Below, one piece after another: positions 35,194 to 43,842 of a DNA stretch of 64,000 bases (position 1 is the stretch's first letter; each line of letters starts with the position of its first letter). The position numbers and the translations under genes are program-made. Under the pieces are notes generated by a model. That model was not told where the DNA came from, searched no databases, and was given only the letters and a program-made list of their open reading frames with translations. The stretch is from NCBI RefSeq assembly GCF_927904885.1, contig NZ_CAKMNW010000023.1:62001-126000 (forward strand). The letters run 5' to 3'. This DNA is from Candidatus Nitrotoga sp. M5. GTDB lineage: Bacteria > Pseudomonadota > Gammaproteobacteria > Burkholderiales > Gallionellaceae.

Positions 35194-35884
35194 GCCACCT
35201 CTTAACTTTCCAGAAGGTCCATGGAAGAGTCTTTTGGAAAGGGCTTTCTGGCTCATGGAATCCATCCAATCAGATGGATTCACCCTCCCGCGCTGGAGCC
35301 TTGGCGGGGGTACGGTGCTGATGTTTTACTATGCCCACCGCAAGAGCAAGGACATCGATATATTCTTCCCTGACCCACAGTTTCTTGGCTATGTAAATCC
35401 ACGCTTGGGCGGCAGGGGTGAGGAAGTCACTACCGAATACAAGGATGGTACAGAATTCGTTAAACTGTTCCTGCCCGAGGGTGAAATCGACTTTGTCGCA
35501 TCATCGACGCTGACTAAAAATCCGTTCGAAGAGTATGAAGTGCTCGACAGAAAAGTTCTGCTTGAAACCCCAATCGAAATTGTAGCCAAAAAATTATGGT
35601 ATCGAGGCGATATGGCCACGCCGCGTGACCTGCTCGATCTCGCTTTGGTAATCGAGCACCATTACAGTGAAATCCTTGAGCATAGTGATGTGTTTGCGAA
35701 GAAAATTGAAGCATTCACTGAACAGTGCTATTCGCGCAGAGCTTTCATGTTGCCTGTGTTCGAAGAAATCGAGAAGATCGAATTCAAGCTTGGCTTCGAT
35801 GAATGCCTGGATCGCGCAAACGACCTCAAGGCAGATCTGTTAAAAAAATCCACGCCGACGCCTTTGACATTAATCAAGCAATAG
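35186..35884 (+). CDS. AbiEii/AbiGii-type nucleotidyltransferase toxin
   Basis: 232 aa. The MNT-fold active site is present: LGGGTVL (G40-G42) followed by KDIDIFF (D56, D58), and EGEIDFVAS with the third acidic residue. ETPIEIVAKKLWYRG fits the AbiEii family. AbiEii-like enzymes add nucleotides to tRNA or other targets and stop growth. A TTG at 35186, overlapping the antitoxin stop, gives a sensible start; the ATG at 35255 would remove part of the fold. Toxin second, antitoxin first, as in AbiE modules. Confidence 0.8.
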   Translation: MVKPPLNFPEGPWKSLLERAFWLMESIQSDGFTLPRWSLGGGTVLMFYYAHRKSKDIDIFFPDPQFLGYVNPRLGGRGEEVTTEYKDGTEFVKLFLPEGEIDFVASSTLTKNPFEEYEVLDRKVLLETPIEIVAKKLWYRGDMATPRDLLDLALVIEHHYSEILEHSDVFAKKIEAFTEQCYSRRAFMLPVFEEIEKIEFKLGFDECLDRANDLKADLLKKSTPTPLTLIKQ

Positions 35885-36104
35885 ATATTCATACTTGGGA
35901 CGGAAGTGGCGTTTCGAAAAAGATGCAATTAAAAGGGTTAGCATCGCAATATTGTTTAACCCCCCACACTATAACTAGCGATAACGACTAAATGGGCCCG
36001 CTTCGCATTAATTTTTCGTCGCGGCGAAAAATAATGGTTTCAGACAAGCAATTCGATGCTGCCCTTTTTAATTACAGTTATAAAGTACTTCAAGGAGATA
36101 CAAA

Positions 36105-37106
36105 ATGATCAAAGCTTATGCAGCATTCGAGCCCAAAGGCGAACTCAAACCTTTCGAGTACGATCCCGGCGAATTGAAACCAATGGAGGTGGAGATCGAC
36201 GTTCACTATTGCGGCATTTGCCATAGCGATCTGAGCGTGATCGATAGCGAATGGGGGGAAAGCACATATCCGGTCGTTGCCGGTCACGAAGTGGTGGGCA
36301 AGATCAGCCAGGTTGGCAGCCATGTCAGGTATCTGAAGGTTGGCCAGATCGTCGGCCTGGGTTGGCACGCGGGCTATTGCAACAAATGTTCGCTTTGTCA
36401 CGCGGGTGATAACAACCTGTGCGCCAATGCACAGGCCACTATCGTTGGCCATTACGGCGGCTTTGCGGACAAGGTGCGCGCCGCTTCAAACAGCGTGGTG
36501 CCCATCCCTGATGGGATCGATCTTGAATCGGCCGGCCCGTTGTTCTGCGGCGGGAGTACCGTGTTCAATCCCTTGCTGCAATTCGACATTAAACCTACCG
36601 ACAAAGTGGCGGTGATCGGCATCGGTGGTCTGGGGCACATGGCGCTAAAATTCCTCAATGCATGGGGCTGCGAAGTGACGGCTTTCACTTCGACTGGCAG
36701 CAAGAAAAAAGAAGCGCTCAGTCTGGGTGCGCACCATACGCTGAACTCCCGCGACAAGAACGAAATCAAGAGCGCGGCAGGGCGATTCGATTACATTCTT
36801 TCTACGGTCAACGTGAAGCTGGATTGGAACCTTTACCTCAGCACACTGAGTCCGCGCGGAAGATTGCACTTCGTCGGCGCGACGCTGGATCCGCTGGATA
36901 TCGGCGTGTTCTCACTCATCAGCGCGCAACGTTCCGTGTCCGGCTCGCCGGTGGGCAGCCCCGCCACGGTCGCCAAGATGCTGGATTTCGCCAACCTGCA
37001 TCAGATCAAGCCGGAGATCGAAAAATTCAAATTTACCGACATCAACAAGGCGATCGAAAGACTGCGGAGCGGCGAGGCACGCTATCGCGTTGTGTTGTGT
37101 CGATAA
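36105..37106 (+). CDS. Zinc-dependent NAD(P) alcohol dehydrogenase (YahK/CAD type)
   Basis: 333 aa medium-chain dehydrogenase. Catalytic zinc ligands in HYCGICHSDL and AGHEVVG; structural zinc in CNKCSLCHAGDNNLC; cofactor loop GIGGLGHMALKF. The sequence is of the cinnamyl-alcohol/YahK-type aldehyde reductases, usually NADPH-dependent and broad in substrate. CAAGGAG lies 7 bases before the ATG. A single-gene unit between accessory elements. Confidence 0.92.
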   Translation: MIKAYAAFEPKGELKPFEYDPGELKPMEVEIDVHYCGICHSDLSVIDSEWGESTYPVVAGHEVVGKISQVGSHVRYLKVGQIVGLGWHAGYCNKCSLCHAGDNNLCANAQATIVGHYGGFADKVRAASNSVVPIPDGIDLESAGPLFCGGSTVFNPLLQFDIKPTDKVAVIGIGGLGHMALKFLNAWGCEVTAFTSTGSKKKEALSLGAHHTLNSRDKNEIKSAAGRFDYILSTVNVKLDWNLYLSTLSPRGRLHFVGATLDPLDIGVFSLISAQRSVSGSPVGSPATVAKMLDFANLHQIKPEIEKFKFTDINKAIERLRSGEARYRVVLCR

Positions 37107-37205
37107 TGATGGCTGTGTACTAAGGAACCGGAGTCAGAGTTGTTTTCTGAAGAGCTACAAGGGTATGTTCGGATTAAAAATCAGCGTATCTCTTTAATGA
37201 GTAAT

Positions 37206-37330
37206 GTAGGGTGGGTACGCCTTTGTGCCCACGCTGTTTGTGCCCACGCGGATTCTATGTGCGTGATGGGTATAGCGCATGACTGAACTGTTGCGATGGT
37301 AAGAGCGGTGCTGGGGTATGGTTAAGGCTG
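37206..37330 (+). pseudogene. REP hairpins and RAYT 3' remnant
   Basis: GTGGGTACGCCTTTGTGCCCACGC plus a second GTGCCCACGCGG (37211-37251), then TATGTGCGTGATGGGTATAG and GGTGCTGGGGTATGG, which match the end of the RAYT gene (YVRDGY). Only the tail is left. Confidence 0.6.
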
Positions 37331-37335
37331 CCTTT

Positions 37336-39771
37336 TCATCCTATCCACCAGTTTCGAAGATGGCCATGCAGGAAAATGGCGTAAAACAAAATAGAGCCTG
37401 TCAATACATCAAGCAAGATCACGTCTCGGCGAGACGCGTTGATAGCAGCAAGCGCAGCTGCCAGACAAAGAACGTTAAATAGCAGTGCCTGCCAGGAAAG
37501 AAATTGGGGTACAAACATCGAAACCGCAAAGGCAAACAAACTCAATACAACACCGAACCATCCAATCGTAGTTTCAGATTGCCCGGGTTTCACTTTTCCG
37601 TAGTTGACGCTAACGTTTAACAACCATTCATCCAGCATGGATCCAAATCGTTGCAATAATAGAACCATGAATGCAACAAGGCCAATGAATACAAGCACCA
37701 GGCTACCTGACAGTATTTGACGGCCCGTGCTTGCAGTGCCAGACGTGAGATAAGTATCAGAGAAATTATTCGCCATATAAAATGCAAACGGGAACGATAG
37801 TATGACCGCAAGCGGAAGGTAAGTGAACCCTTGCTCCCACGTTTTAAAGTCTTCATTTTTGCGAATTCTTGATATGGCAACTGCCGTCAGGAGTCCGATT
37901 AATGTCACTATCATCCAAAGATAGGTCATGAAGTTTCGTGCAATTGTATTTTCTTCGAAGGGCAATACGAGAGACGGAGTATCGGGCAACAAAAGGAATA
38001 GAACACCGGGCAAGGCTATGGCCACCCACAGCATCATCGCAAATAGAAACCCACCGCCATCAAGATCACCGGTATGGCCCTTATGTGTATCGTAGCTGTT
38101 CCATTGCCCCCACATAAAATTGAAGACCCAGGTCAACGCCAGAAAAGCCCCAATTGGCACTAACAAACCAGTGAAGAGTTTGCTCGTGGTCGTTAACGGT
38201 AATTGAGGTGCTTCATAGAGCCAGGCAGGCACGCGCTGCAAGTAAATGCCAACCTTAGCGAGAATATTTTCTCCCCAGATTGGCAACAGGTCCCTAAACA
38301 TCCATACAGATAGCAACAACAAACCGACGGCATATTGAGTCAGGCCATTACGCCATGTCAGGCGCCAGCGTCTGCGGCAGGCTACCTTGTTGTCCAAATC
38401 AAATAATCCCGATCTTTCGCCCATAACCTTGGCCAGCTGATGGCCGACCGTAGGCACAAACTCATCCTCGTTCTGCCAATAGCTGGTGTGGTCACGAAAA
38501 AGTGAATCTAAGTTACTTACTACTCCACTTTGGGTAATATAGCGATTGATGCTCTCCCGTCGCTCCTTTCTGTCAGGCAGGTAGTGTTCTTCGGGTGCAT
38601 TCTCAATGAGCGGGCCAGCCGGAACCATATCCAATTTTGCATAGCGATCCACCCAGTGGATCGTATCCATTGGAAACTTGGTCAATAAATCGACTCTATT
38701 TTCACCGCTCTTTGAATAAAGTACGAAGTACAAAATCATCCAGGCAATTCCACCGAAAATTGGCCCGAGCACTGCAACCGCATCACCCGTTTTTTTGTCT
38801 ATCGGTAAAGAAATTTGATTCACGAAGTCAGGCAACATCGCAACAATGCCGACGGTCGTCGCTACGAACAACAATCCCCACAACCTGTGCATGCCCGGGA
38901 TAGAGTTTATTTGCAGATCGTTTAACTTTCCCAGGCCCGAACCCAGTGTGAAAAACAGTTTAATTTTTTCACGCTGAGGACTACTGATTTCCGACAGGAT
39001 CAGTTTGTAGCCAACAGCAGCACCCTGTGAATGTGCGACTACCGCTAGCACATTGCTGCGTTCGCCAATCCACTCAAGCGATTGGTGAGCTTTTGACACA
39101 ATGGCACTTTGCTGTATCGGGCTACCCACAAAAATCAACGAATCTCCCACGATCGAGGACAGCATCTGCTGCACCTTCATAACCCATGAGCCCAACCCCG
39201 GTATCAGAGCAAGAGGCAACATCAGAACAACGAGAATTTGTACGAATATGGCCAGGAGAAGTGACAATAAGTGAGCGATCGCAGCAAGTATCAACCCTGG
39301 AAATCGACTGATACGATTTGCTTCTGTACTTAATCGGGTCGCGCCACGAACAAACTGCGTGGCAATTACATTGGGAATGGCGAGAAACGTCCACGATACG
39401 AGTTCGCGAAAATCAGGCTTTATAAATGCATCAGCCCAATGTGCTTCGGCAAAGACGCACGTTTTGTAACGTGGTGTGGGCGCTTTTTCGTCCTTTGAAT
39501 ATTTCCTGTTTGAATTGTATTCGGTATTAACCTGGACCCTGATGGTTGTATTGGCGGGCTCGTGACTACTGCCTTTCAGATTCGTTGATAGTATTTCGAC
39601 GTTGTCCTGACCGAACTCTGACCTGAACCATCTCAGCAACGGTTCGGTCGCATTAAGAAGCGACGCCCCAGGTTGTTGTTCGCCGATTCCGTGGATAATC
39701 AGTACGCCCATTTTTGAGCGGTTCAGGTCGTCGCGAATGTGCGCAACAAAATCGTCAACGTGTGCAGACAT
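37336..39771 (-). CDS. Large membrane protein with N-terminal alpha/beta-hydrolase domain
   Basis: 811 aa. The N-terminus has VLIIHGIGEQQPG (oxyanion-type HG) and later VVAHSQGAAVGYKL, the GxSxG nucleophile elbow (AHSQG), as in lipase-like serine hydrolases. Membrane helices surround this domain (near 130-200, 295-350) and dominate the C-terminal half from about 480 on (some eight more). This mix of cytosolic hydrolase and many helices is not a family I can name. Start ATG 39771. Monocistronic, between a REP block and a MITE. Confidence 0.75.
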   Translation of the reverse strand: MSAHVDDFVAHIRDDLNRSKMGVLIIHGIGEQQPGASLLNATEPLLRWFRSEFGQDNVEILSTNLKGSSHEPANTTIRVQVNTEYNSNRKYSKDEKAPTPRYKTCVFAEAHWADAFIKPDFRELVSWTFLAIPNVIATQFVRGATRLSTEANRISRFPGLILAAIAHLLSLLLAIFVQILVVLMLPLALIPGLGSWVMKVQQMLSSIVGDSLIFVGSPIQQSAIVSKAHQSLEWIGERSNVLAVVAHSQGAAVGYKLILSEISSPQREKIKLFFTLGSGLGKLNDLQINSIPGMHRLWGLLFVATTVGIVAMLPDFVNQISLPIDKKTGDAVAVLGPIFGGIAWMILYFVLYSKSGENRVDLLTKFPMDTIHWVDRYAKLDMVPAGPLIENAPEEHYLPDRKERRESINRYITQSGVVSNLDSLFRDHTSYWQNEDEFVPTVGHQLAKVMGERSGLFDLDNKVACRRRWRLTWRNGLTQYAVGLLLLSVWMFRDLLPIWGENILAKVGIYLQRVPAWLYEAPQLPLTTTSKLFTGLLVPIGAFLALTWVFNFMWGQWNSYDTHKGHTGDLDGGGFLFAMMLWVAIALPGVLFLLLPDTPSLVLPFEENTIARNFMTYLWMIVTLIGLLTAVAISRIRKNEDFKTWEQGFTYLPLAVILSFPFAFYMANNFSDTYLTSGTASTGRQILSGSLVLVFIGLVAFMVLLLQRFGSMLDEWLLNVSVNYGKVKPGQSETTIGWFGVVLSLFAFAVSMFVPQFLSWQALLFNVLCLAAALAAINASRRDVILLDVLTGSILFYAIFLHGHLRNWWIG

Positions 39772-39904
39772 AGTTCCCTTCTACACCTCACTGGTGCAAC
39801 CACATATGGATAAAGAATTGATCTTTGGTTCGACAAATACCTCAAACCAGTTTTGTTCTTCAATATGCCCGCGATAATTGATTACCGTACTCCGATTACT
39901 TATT

Positions 39905-39973
39905 GGCGTTTCTAAGATTGAATTTTTCGAATAACGCAGTATTGTGACGAAGATTAAATTTTTAGAGGTGCCC
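39905..39973. mobile_element. Short MITE, family b, copy 3
   Basis: GGCGTTTCTAAGATTGAATT at the left, internal GTATTGTGACGAAGATT, right end TTTTTAGAGGTGCCC. About 70 bp. The internal phrase and right end are shared with the copy at 47695-47764 and, reversed, with the left half of the copies at 14071 and 21016. Confidence 0.6.
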
Positions 39974-40191
39974 TTAAGGTTAAGTGGCCAAAAAAGGGGG
40001 GTTGTACTTCTATACTTTCAACTAACGTTGCCCCTGCATGACGACATAAATCTCGAAATACTTTTCCTGTATTGCCACTCAGTAAACTATCAATGCTTTT
40101 TTTCGGTATTTCGAAAATATTACTATATGGTATCTGCAATAACGTTTTGCGTATATTACGGGCTCAGACGCGACTAAACAACCACACTAAC

Positions 40192-40390
40192 AGCCTGTCA
40201 GGCTTAAAGAGTCGTAGCGAAAATTGAGTGGGACGAGGGTGGATTTTGCGAGCTTGCACCTCGTGGTAAAATTCCTGCTTACCCCACTTGAGGATTTTGT
40301 AGGGTAATAGTTGTTCCATTGCCTAAAAAGGGGCGAAATATTCACCATTCAGCTCGATTTGTAGCCGATTTGCTTTAAGTCCTACAGGCT
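40192..40390. mobile_element. About 200-bp MITE, family c, copy 1
   Basis: Ends AGCCTGTCAGGCTTAAAGAG and CTTTAAGTCCTACAGGCT are inverted repeats. An inverted, about 70% alike copy lies at 56991-57188. It abuts the first attC-like site of the second cassette region and replaces its left flank. Confidence 0.65.
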
Positions 40391-40417
40391 CCTAGGTTCC
40401 GCTCCCCGTAGGGTTCA

Positions 40418-40503
40418 GTCCAACATGCTTGATCTGCCTTCAATACGGGAAGCGGGTTAAACACGTTAGGGTGAGGCGGCAGATAAACGCTTTGAAGTTG
40501 TAG
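40418..40503 (+). other. attC-like site A
   Basis: GTCCAAC (40418-40424) fits RYYYAAC; the right core is weak (GTTGTAG, 40497-40503). Internal arms GATCTGCC and GGCAGATAAACGC pair. Belongs to the repeated site family of this region (GCGGGTTAAAC centre). Confidence 0.6.
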
Positions 40504-40524
40504 CGCTGTAAAAAAGGATTAGAT

Positions 40525-40809
40525 TTGAAATATTTTAGAGTTGTAAGTCTATCGGAAGGCATTTCTTATTTAATGATATTAAGCGTTACCTTAGGCATTA
40601 CCAATCGGGAATACGTCTTTCCCCTAGGCGCAACGCATGGCGTACTATTTATTATATATTTGGCATTATCACTCTATGCTTCTCATAAACAGAAATGGTC
40701 TGAAATAACTTGGTTTTTGCTATTTCTGGCATCTCTGGTTCCATTTGCATTTATAGCAGTCGAAGCTTATATACGAAGAGAAATGAATAAAGAGGTGAAA
40801 GCCATTTAA
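40525..40809 (+). CDS. DUF3817 family membrane protein
   Basis: 94 aa, three membrane helices. The DUF3817 pattern is recognisable: FRVVSLSEGISYLMIL, then FPLGATHGVLFIIYLALSL and WFLLFLASLVPFAFIAVEAY. The family's role is unknown; it occurs alone or fused to MFS-type proteins. The ATG (TTG-rich context) at 40525 is 21 bases after an attC-like right core. It looks like cassette cargo. Confidence 0.8.
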   Translation: MKYFRVVSLSEGISYLMILSVTLGITNREYVFPLGATHGVLFIIYLALSLYASHKQKWSEITWFLLFLASLVPFAFIAVEAYIRREMNKEVKAI

Positions 40810-40852
40810 GTCATACTTTGTTGCGATCTTTTCCTCGCTCATTTGCGTATTC

Positions 40853-40925
40853 CCCGATCATGCAGTTGACGACCCGCCTCAAATCCATACAATCACGATA
40901 GAACTCCGCTCTCCGTAAGGTTCAG
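40853..40925 (+). repeat. Conserved pre-attC block, copy 1
   Basis: CCCCGATCATGCAGTTGACG and the following 50 bases, ending AAGGTTCAG, recur at 42207-42280 directly before attC site D. Shared by two cassettes but lies outside the recombination cores. Confidence 0.6.
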
Positions 40926-41009
40926 TTAAAAAAGAAATATTTCCCGCTAATATTGGACGTGGGTCAAGCGAGCTTGGGCGGGCCGGCATATAAACGCTAT
41001 TCGTTGGGC
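40925..41009 (+). other. attC-like site B
   Basis: The left core is degenerate (GTTAAAA, 40925-40931); the right core GTTGGGC (41003-41009) is good. The centre (GTGGGTCAAGCGAGC, CGGCATATAAACGC) matches the family of sites A, C, D and F. Confidence 0.6.
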
Positions 41010-41085
41010 ACTAATACGAATTGGCTGATAATTTGGAAGGATGAAAATGCAGCATCCTGGTCCATTGAAAACGGGCATTTAATAA

Positions 41086-41703
41086 ATGGGTATCTTTGAA
41101 GCGCTGGCATTGATTGCTGTCATTATTCCATTGGCTGCAATGCCCAGTTCAAGTGTCGCATTGGTGGTGGCGAGGTCGGTGAGCTCTGGACGAATCAATG
41201 GCGCCTTTGCAGCACTCGGGATTGTAGCCGGAGACTTGGTGTTTATAGCGATGGCACTGCTTGGTATGGCCGTCCTTGCGGAGCAACTTGGTGCATTGTT
41301 CGCCGTTTTGAAATATGTCGGAGGCGCATATTTGATTTATTTGGGTATTAACTTGCTTCGATCTCGGCCATCACTGTTAGTCAATCGAGATAAACCGAGT
41401 CATACGACATTGCTTGCGGATTTTTTGGCTGGCTTTGTTCTCACGCTCGGGGATGTTAAAGCAATCTTTTTCTATGCAAGTTTGTTCCCGGCGTTGATTG
41501 ATGTTGAACAGGTAGGGCTCCGTGAATTCTCGATAATCGTGGCTGTTACATCTTTAGCGGTTGGGGGAGTGAAACTGGTTTATGTTGCGTTTGCGTCGCA
41601 AATTGCAGGGCATCTTCGAAGCAAAGTGTCGTCAGCGGTGCCGCGAAATTTGGGCGGGGTGCTGATGATTGGCTGTGGTTCAGCGTTGATTACCAAGGCA
41701 TGA
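41086..41703 (+). CDS. LysE/RhtB family amino-acid exporter
   Basis: 205 aa, six membrane helices. The LysE-type opening ALALIAVIIPLAAMPSSSVA (Pro-rich first helix), LKYVGGAYLIYLGINLLRSR, and the middle Gly-Asp helix FVLTLGDVKAIFFYASLFPA are present. Exports amino acids or related small molecules out of the cell. GTTGGGC lies 77 bases upstream. It was probably gained as a cassette; most of the left half of the following attC is missing. Confidence 0.88.
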   Translation: MGIFEALALIAVIIPLAAMPSSSVALVVARSVSSGRINGAFAALGIVAGDLVFIAMALLGMAVLAEQLGALFAVLKYVGGAYLIYLGINLLRSRPSLLVNRDKPSHTTLLADFLAGFVLTLGDVKAIFFYASLFPALIDVEQVGLREFSIIVAVTSLAVGGVKLVYVAFASQIAGHLRSKVSSAVPRNLGGVLMIGCGSALITKA

Positions 41704-41720
41704 TGTGCGTTAAGAATACT

Positions 41721-41778
41721 ACGGGACGCGCGTTAAATAAGTTTGAACTGGGCGGTAGGTAAACGCTATTTGTCAGGT
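41721..41778 (+). other. attC-like site C (right half)
   Basis: Right half only: ACGGGACGCGCGTTAAATAA, GGTAGGTAAACGC, and core GTCAGGT (41772-41778), a mutated GTTAGGT. The left half is deleted. Confidence 0.5.
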
Positions 41779-41791
41779 ACCACGAAAGTAC

Positions 41792-42157
41792 ATGAAAGCA
41801 CTATTCACTTCTTTTCCCGCATCTGATTACGCGGTGAGCAAACAATTCTACGAAGAAGTCGTGGGTTTAGCCATCGTTCGAGAACATGAAAGTGGCCCAC
41901 ATCGGTACACCAATTACGACCTTGGTGGAATGGTTTTAAAAATATACGAATGGCTGGAACCATATTATGGCTCTGGCCATTCCGGTTTATTCATAGAAAC
42001 AACAAACCTAGATATCATCGTTGAAAAAGCCAGAGAATTTGGCGTAAAAGCAACTGAAATTCAAGTTCATTCGTGGGGTGGTCGTTGCAGTTCGGTAACT
42101 GACCCGTTCGGGAATATTTTCGATCTTATTGACTCAAACCAGAAAGGTGATGCCTGA
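41792..42157 (+). CDS. VOC (glyoxalase/bleomycin-resistance) family protein
   Basis: 121 aa, two beta-alpha-beta-beta-beta units. Starts MKALFTSFPASDYAVSKQFY, middle GGMVLKIYEWLEPY, and end RCSSVTDPFGNIFDLID, the usual closing of VOC proteins. Metal ligands are not all obvious, so the enzyme type is open. A cassette gene: GTCAGGT 14 bases upstream; the stop codon TGA is inside GCCTGAC (42152-42158), the complement of the upstream core except its first base. Confidence 0.85.
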   Translation: MKALFTSFPASDYAVSKQFYEEVVGLAIVREHESGPHRYTNYDLGGMVLKIYEWLEPYYGSGHSGLFIETTNLDIIVEKAREFGVKATEIQVHSWGGRCSSVTDPFGNIFDLIDSNQKGDA

Positions 42158-42206
42158 CAAATCGTTTGCGCAGGTGCATCCGCTTATTTCTTACCCACGT
42201 GCGTAC

Positions 42207-42280
42207 CCCCCGATCATGCTGTTGACGACCCGTCGCAAAACCATACAATCCCCATAGGTTCTGCTCTCCATAAGGTTCAG
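42207..42280 (+). repeat. Conserved pre-attC block, copy 2
   Basis: CCCCGATCATGCTGTTGACG onward to AAGGTTCAG matches the block at 40853-40925 at about four of five positions. Confidence 0.6.
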
Positions 42281-42366
42281 TCCAACAAGGTTTGTCTGCC
42301 GTTAATTTGGGACGCGGGTTAAACAAGTTTGGGTGGGGTGGCAGATAAAAACACTAGTCGTTAGAC
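42280..42366 (+). other. attC site D
   Basis: 87 bp, the best site in this region: left core GTCCAAC (42280-42286), right core GTTAGAC (42360-42366). Arms GTTTGTCTGCC and GGCAGATAAAAACAC pair. The next cassette's closing box is GTCTAAC (42754-42760), the exact complement of GTTAGAC. Confidence 0.75.
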
Positions 42367-42392
42367 CACACACCCACAAAACGAAAGCTCGA

Positions 42393-42749
42393 ATAAAAGT
42401 CATCGTTCCTTTGTCGCTCGCTTCTGTCCTGCTCGTTTCTGCATGTGCAAGCTCACCGCAGGATTACGTGGACGCTGCGGCACCGTCAACGTCTGCCGTG
42501 CATAACTATCAGTGCGAGAGCGGCGAAACAATTGCTACAACCTACTCCTCCACAGACTCAGCCATGGTCCAATACAAGGGTAGCAGCTACAACATGCAAA
42601 TCGCGGTTTCTGGTAGTGGTTCGCGTTACGTGGGTGGCGAGTTGGAGTGGTGGGCAAAGGGTTCAGGCCCCGGATCTGTGAGTACTCTTTTCCGTCACAT
42701 GGCTGATGGCACTTCTGGCGAACTGATCGAGTTTTGCACAGAGTTTTAA
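42393..42749 (+). CDS. Lipoprotein cassette gene with ATA (non-ATG) apparent start
   Basis: 118 aa if read from ATA at 42393, giving KVIVPLSLASVLLVSAC, a textbook lipoprotein signal with lipobox VSAC. No ATG, GTG or TTG with a complete signal peptide lies between the cassette core (42360-42366) and this point. An upstream GTG at 42333 would lie inside the attC. The mature protein (about 100 aa) has paired cysteines (YQCESG and EFCTEF) and a central beta-type sequence, MliC-like in character. Either ATA is used, or an original ATG was mutated. The stop is 5 bases before GTCTAAC. Confidence 0.65.
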   Translation: MKVIVPLSLASVLLVSACASSPQDYVDAAAPSTSAVHNYQCESGETIATTYSSTDSAMVQYKGSSYNMQIAVSGSGSRYVGGELEWWAKGSGPGSVSTLFRHMADGTSGELIEFCTEF

Positions 42750-42753
42750 TGCG

Positions 42754-42850
42754 GTCTAACGAGTAAGTTTTATAACCGGGTTCAGAGTAAAGAACACCTC
42801 TAAATTTAGTGAGATGAATAATTTAAGATAGCATCTCAAAAATTTAAGTT
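42754..42850. other. Truncated attC followed by a MITE-like stretch
   Basis: GTCTAAC (42754) opens an attC whose right part is missing. From about 42797 ACACCTCTAAATTTAGTGAG resembles a family-b end and AGCATCTCAAAAATTTAAG (42830-42848) may be its other side. This is the break point where the array is interrupted. Confidence 0.4.
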
Positions 42851-42894
42851 TACTTTGCCCCAGTTAAAGGTGCTGTGGGGCTAAACGCCCCGGC

Positions 42895-43842
42895 TCACCT
42901 GTTTACCTTGCGAGGCACCGCTGGCGTGCCAAATTCGCATTCGAGCGCTTTGCGATCCCAGTCGGCTGTCTCTGCTGCGGCTTCATAGGTCGTCTGGAGA
43001 AACGCCATCAAATCCTCTTCGGGATCGGCGCTGGTACGTACTGCTTCGTAAGGCAACACAAATTCCTTGAGGTTTTCATCGAAGCGCGCCGCGTTTGGCG
43101 CAATAGGCCGCTTGGAGAAACCGTCGGGCACCGGATATGCGTAGGAATAGAACATCGGTTCGTCTACGCCTCCACCGCCGGGCCAGAAACCTGCCGAGGA
43201 TACTTCGTGGCTATAGGCCTCTTCGGTTATAGCATCGGGCAAGCTGGGTATCCCGCCGGGATGTCGCGGCGCCTCGCGACCCGAAAACCGTGTGACGGCC
43301 AGATCGAAAGAACCCCAGAACAGATGCACCGGTGAAACCTTACCAAGGAAACCGGTTTTGAAGTGATTGAACACTTTATCAATGCTGAGAAGTGCCTGGT
43401 GAAATCGTTGAATTGCTTCGCCGTCATAGGGGCGGATATCGGTGTCCTTAGCAAAAGGAATAGGGTCGGGAATTTCGTTCGGCGCACCATGGATTTCCAG
43501 TCGGCCGCCCAGCTTTTCGATGAGTGTAGCTGTGCGATGAAAGAAATCGGCTACACTCATCGCCTCCAGCGCAAAACTTTCACGCGCATCCGTTGTTTCC
43601 CCGACAAGCTGGTGGTCTTGAAAATCGAAAGTCAGCGTCACTGCAGTCTTACCGTCGATTACTGTACTCGTGGTCAGGCCGCGAGGAGTCACGCGAAGTG
43701 TGGCATGCCAGCTGTGATTGTTCCACGGGGTATGGGCCAGTCGATATTTACCAACGATCTGGGTCCAGAGATGCAGAGCGCTGCAGGTGCCGGCCCAATC
43801 CGAGTAAGGAATCGCAGGCCAGAGGGTTTTGTCGTCTTTCAT
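42895..43842 (-). CDS. DUF5996 family protein
   Basis: 315 aa. DUF5996 pattern: WPAIPYSDWAGTCSALHLWT at the N-terminus (first 20), NHSWHATLRVTPRGLTTS, HLFWGSFDLAVTRFSGR, and FWPGGGGVDEPMFYSYAYP. Function unknown; often next to glutathione-S-transferase-like or transporter genes. The start overlaps the GST stop by 4 bases, so the two form a coupled pair. Confidence 0.85.
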   Translation of the reverse strand: MKDDKTLWPAIPYSDWAGTCSALHLWTQIVGKYRLAHTPWNNHSWHATLRVTPRGLTTSTVIDGKTAVTLTFDFQDHQLVGETTDARESFALEAMSVADFFHRTATLIEKLGGRLEIHGAPNEIPDPIPFAKDTDIRPYDGEAIQRFHQALLSIDKVFNHFKTGFLGKVSPVHLFWGSFDLAVTRFSGREAPRHPGGIPSLPDAITEEAYSHEVSSAGFWPGGGGVDEPMFYSYAYPVPDGFSKRPIAPNAARFDENLKEFVLPYEAVRTSADPEEDLMAFLQTTYEAAAETADWDRKALECEFGTPAVPRKVNR

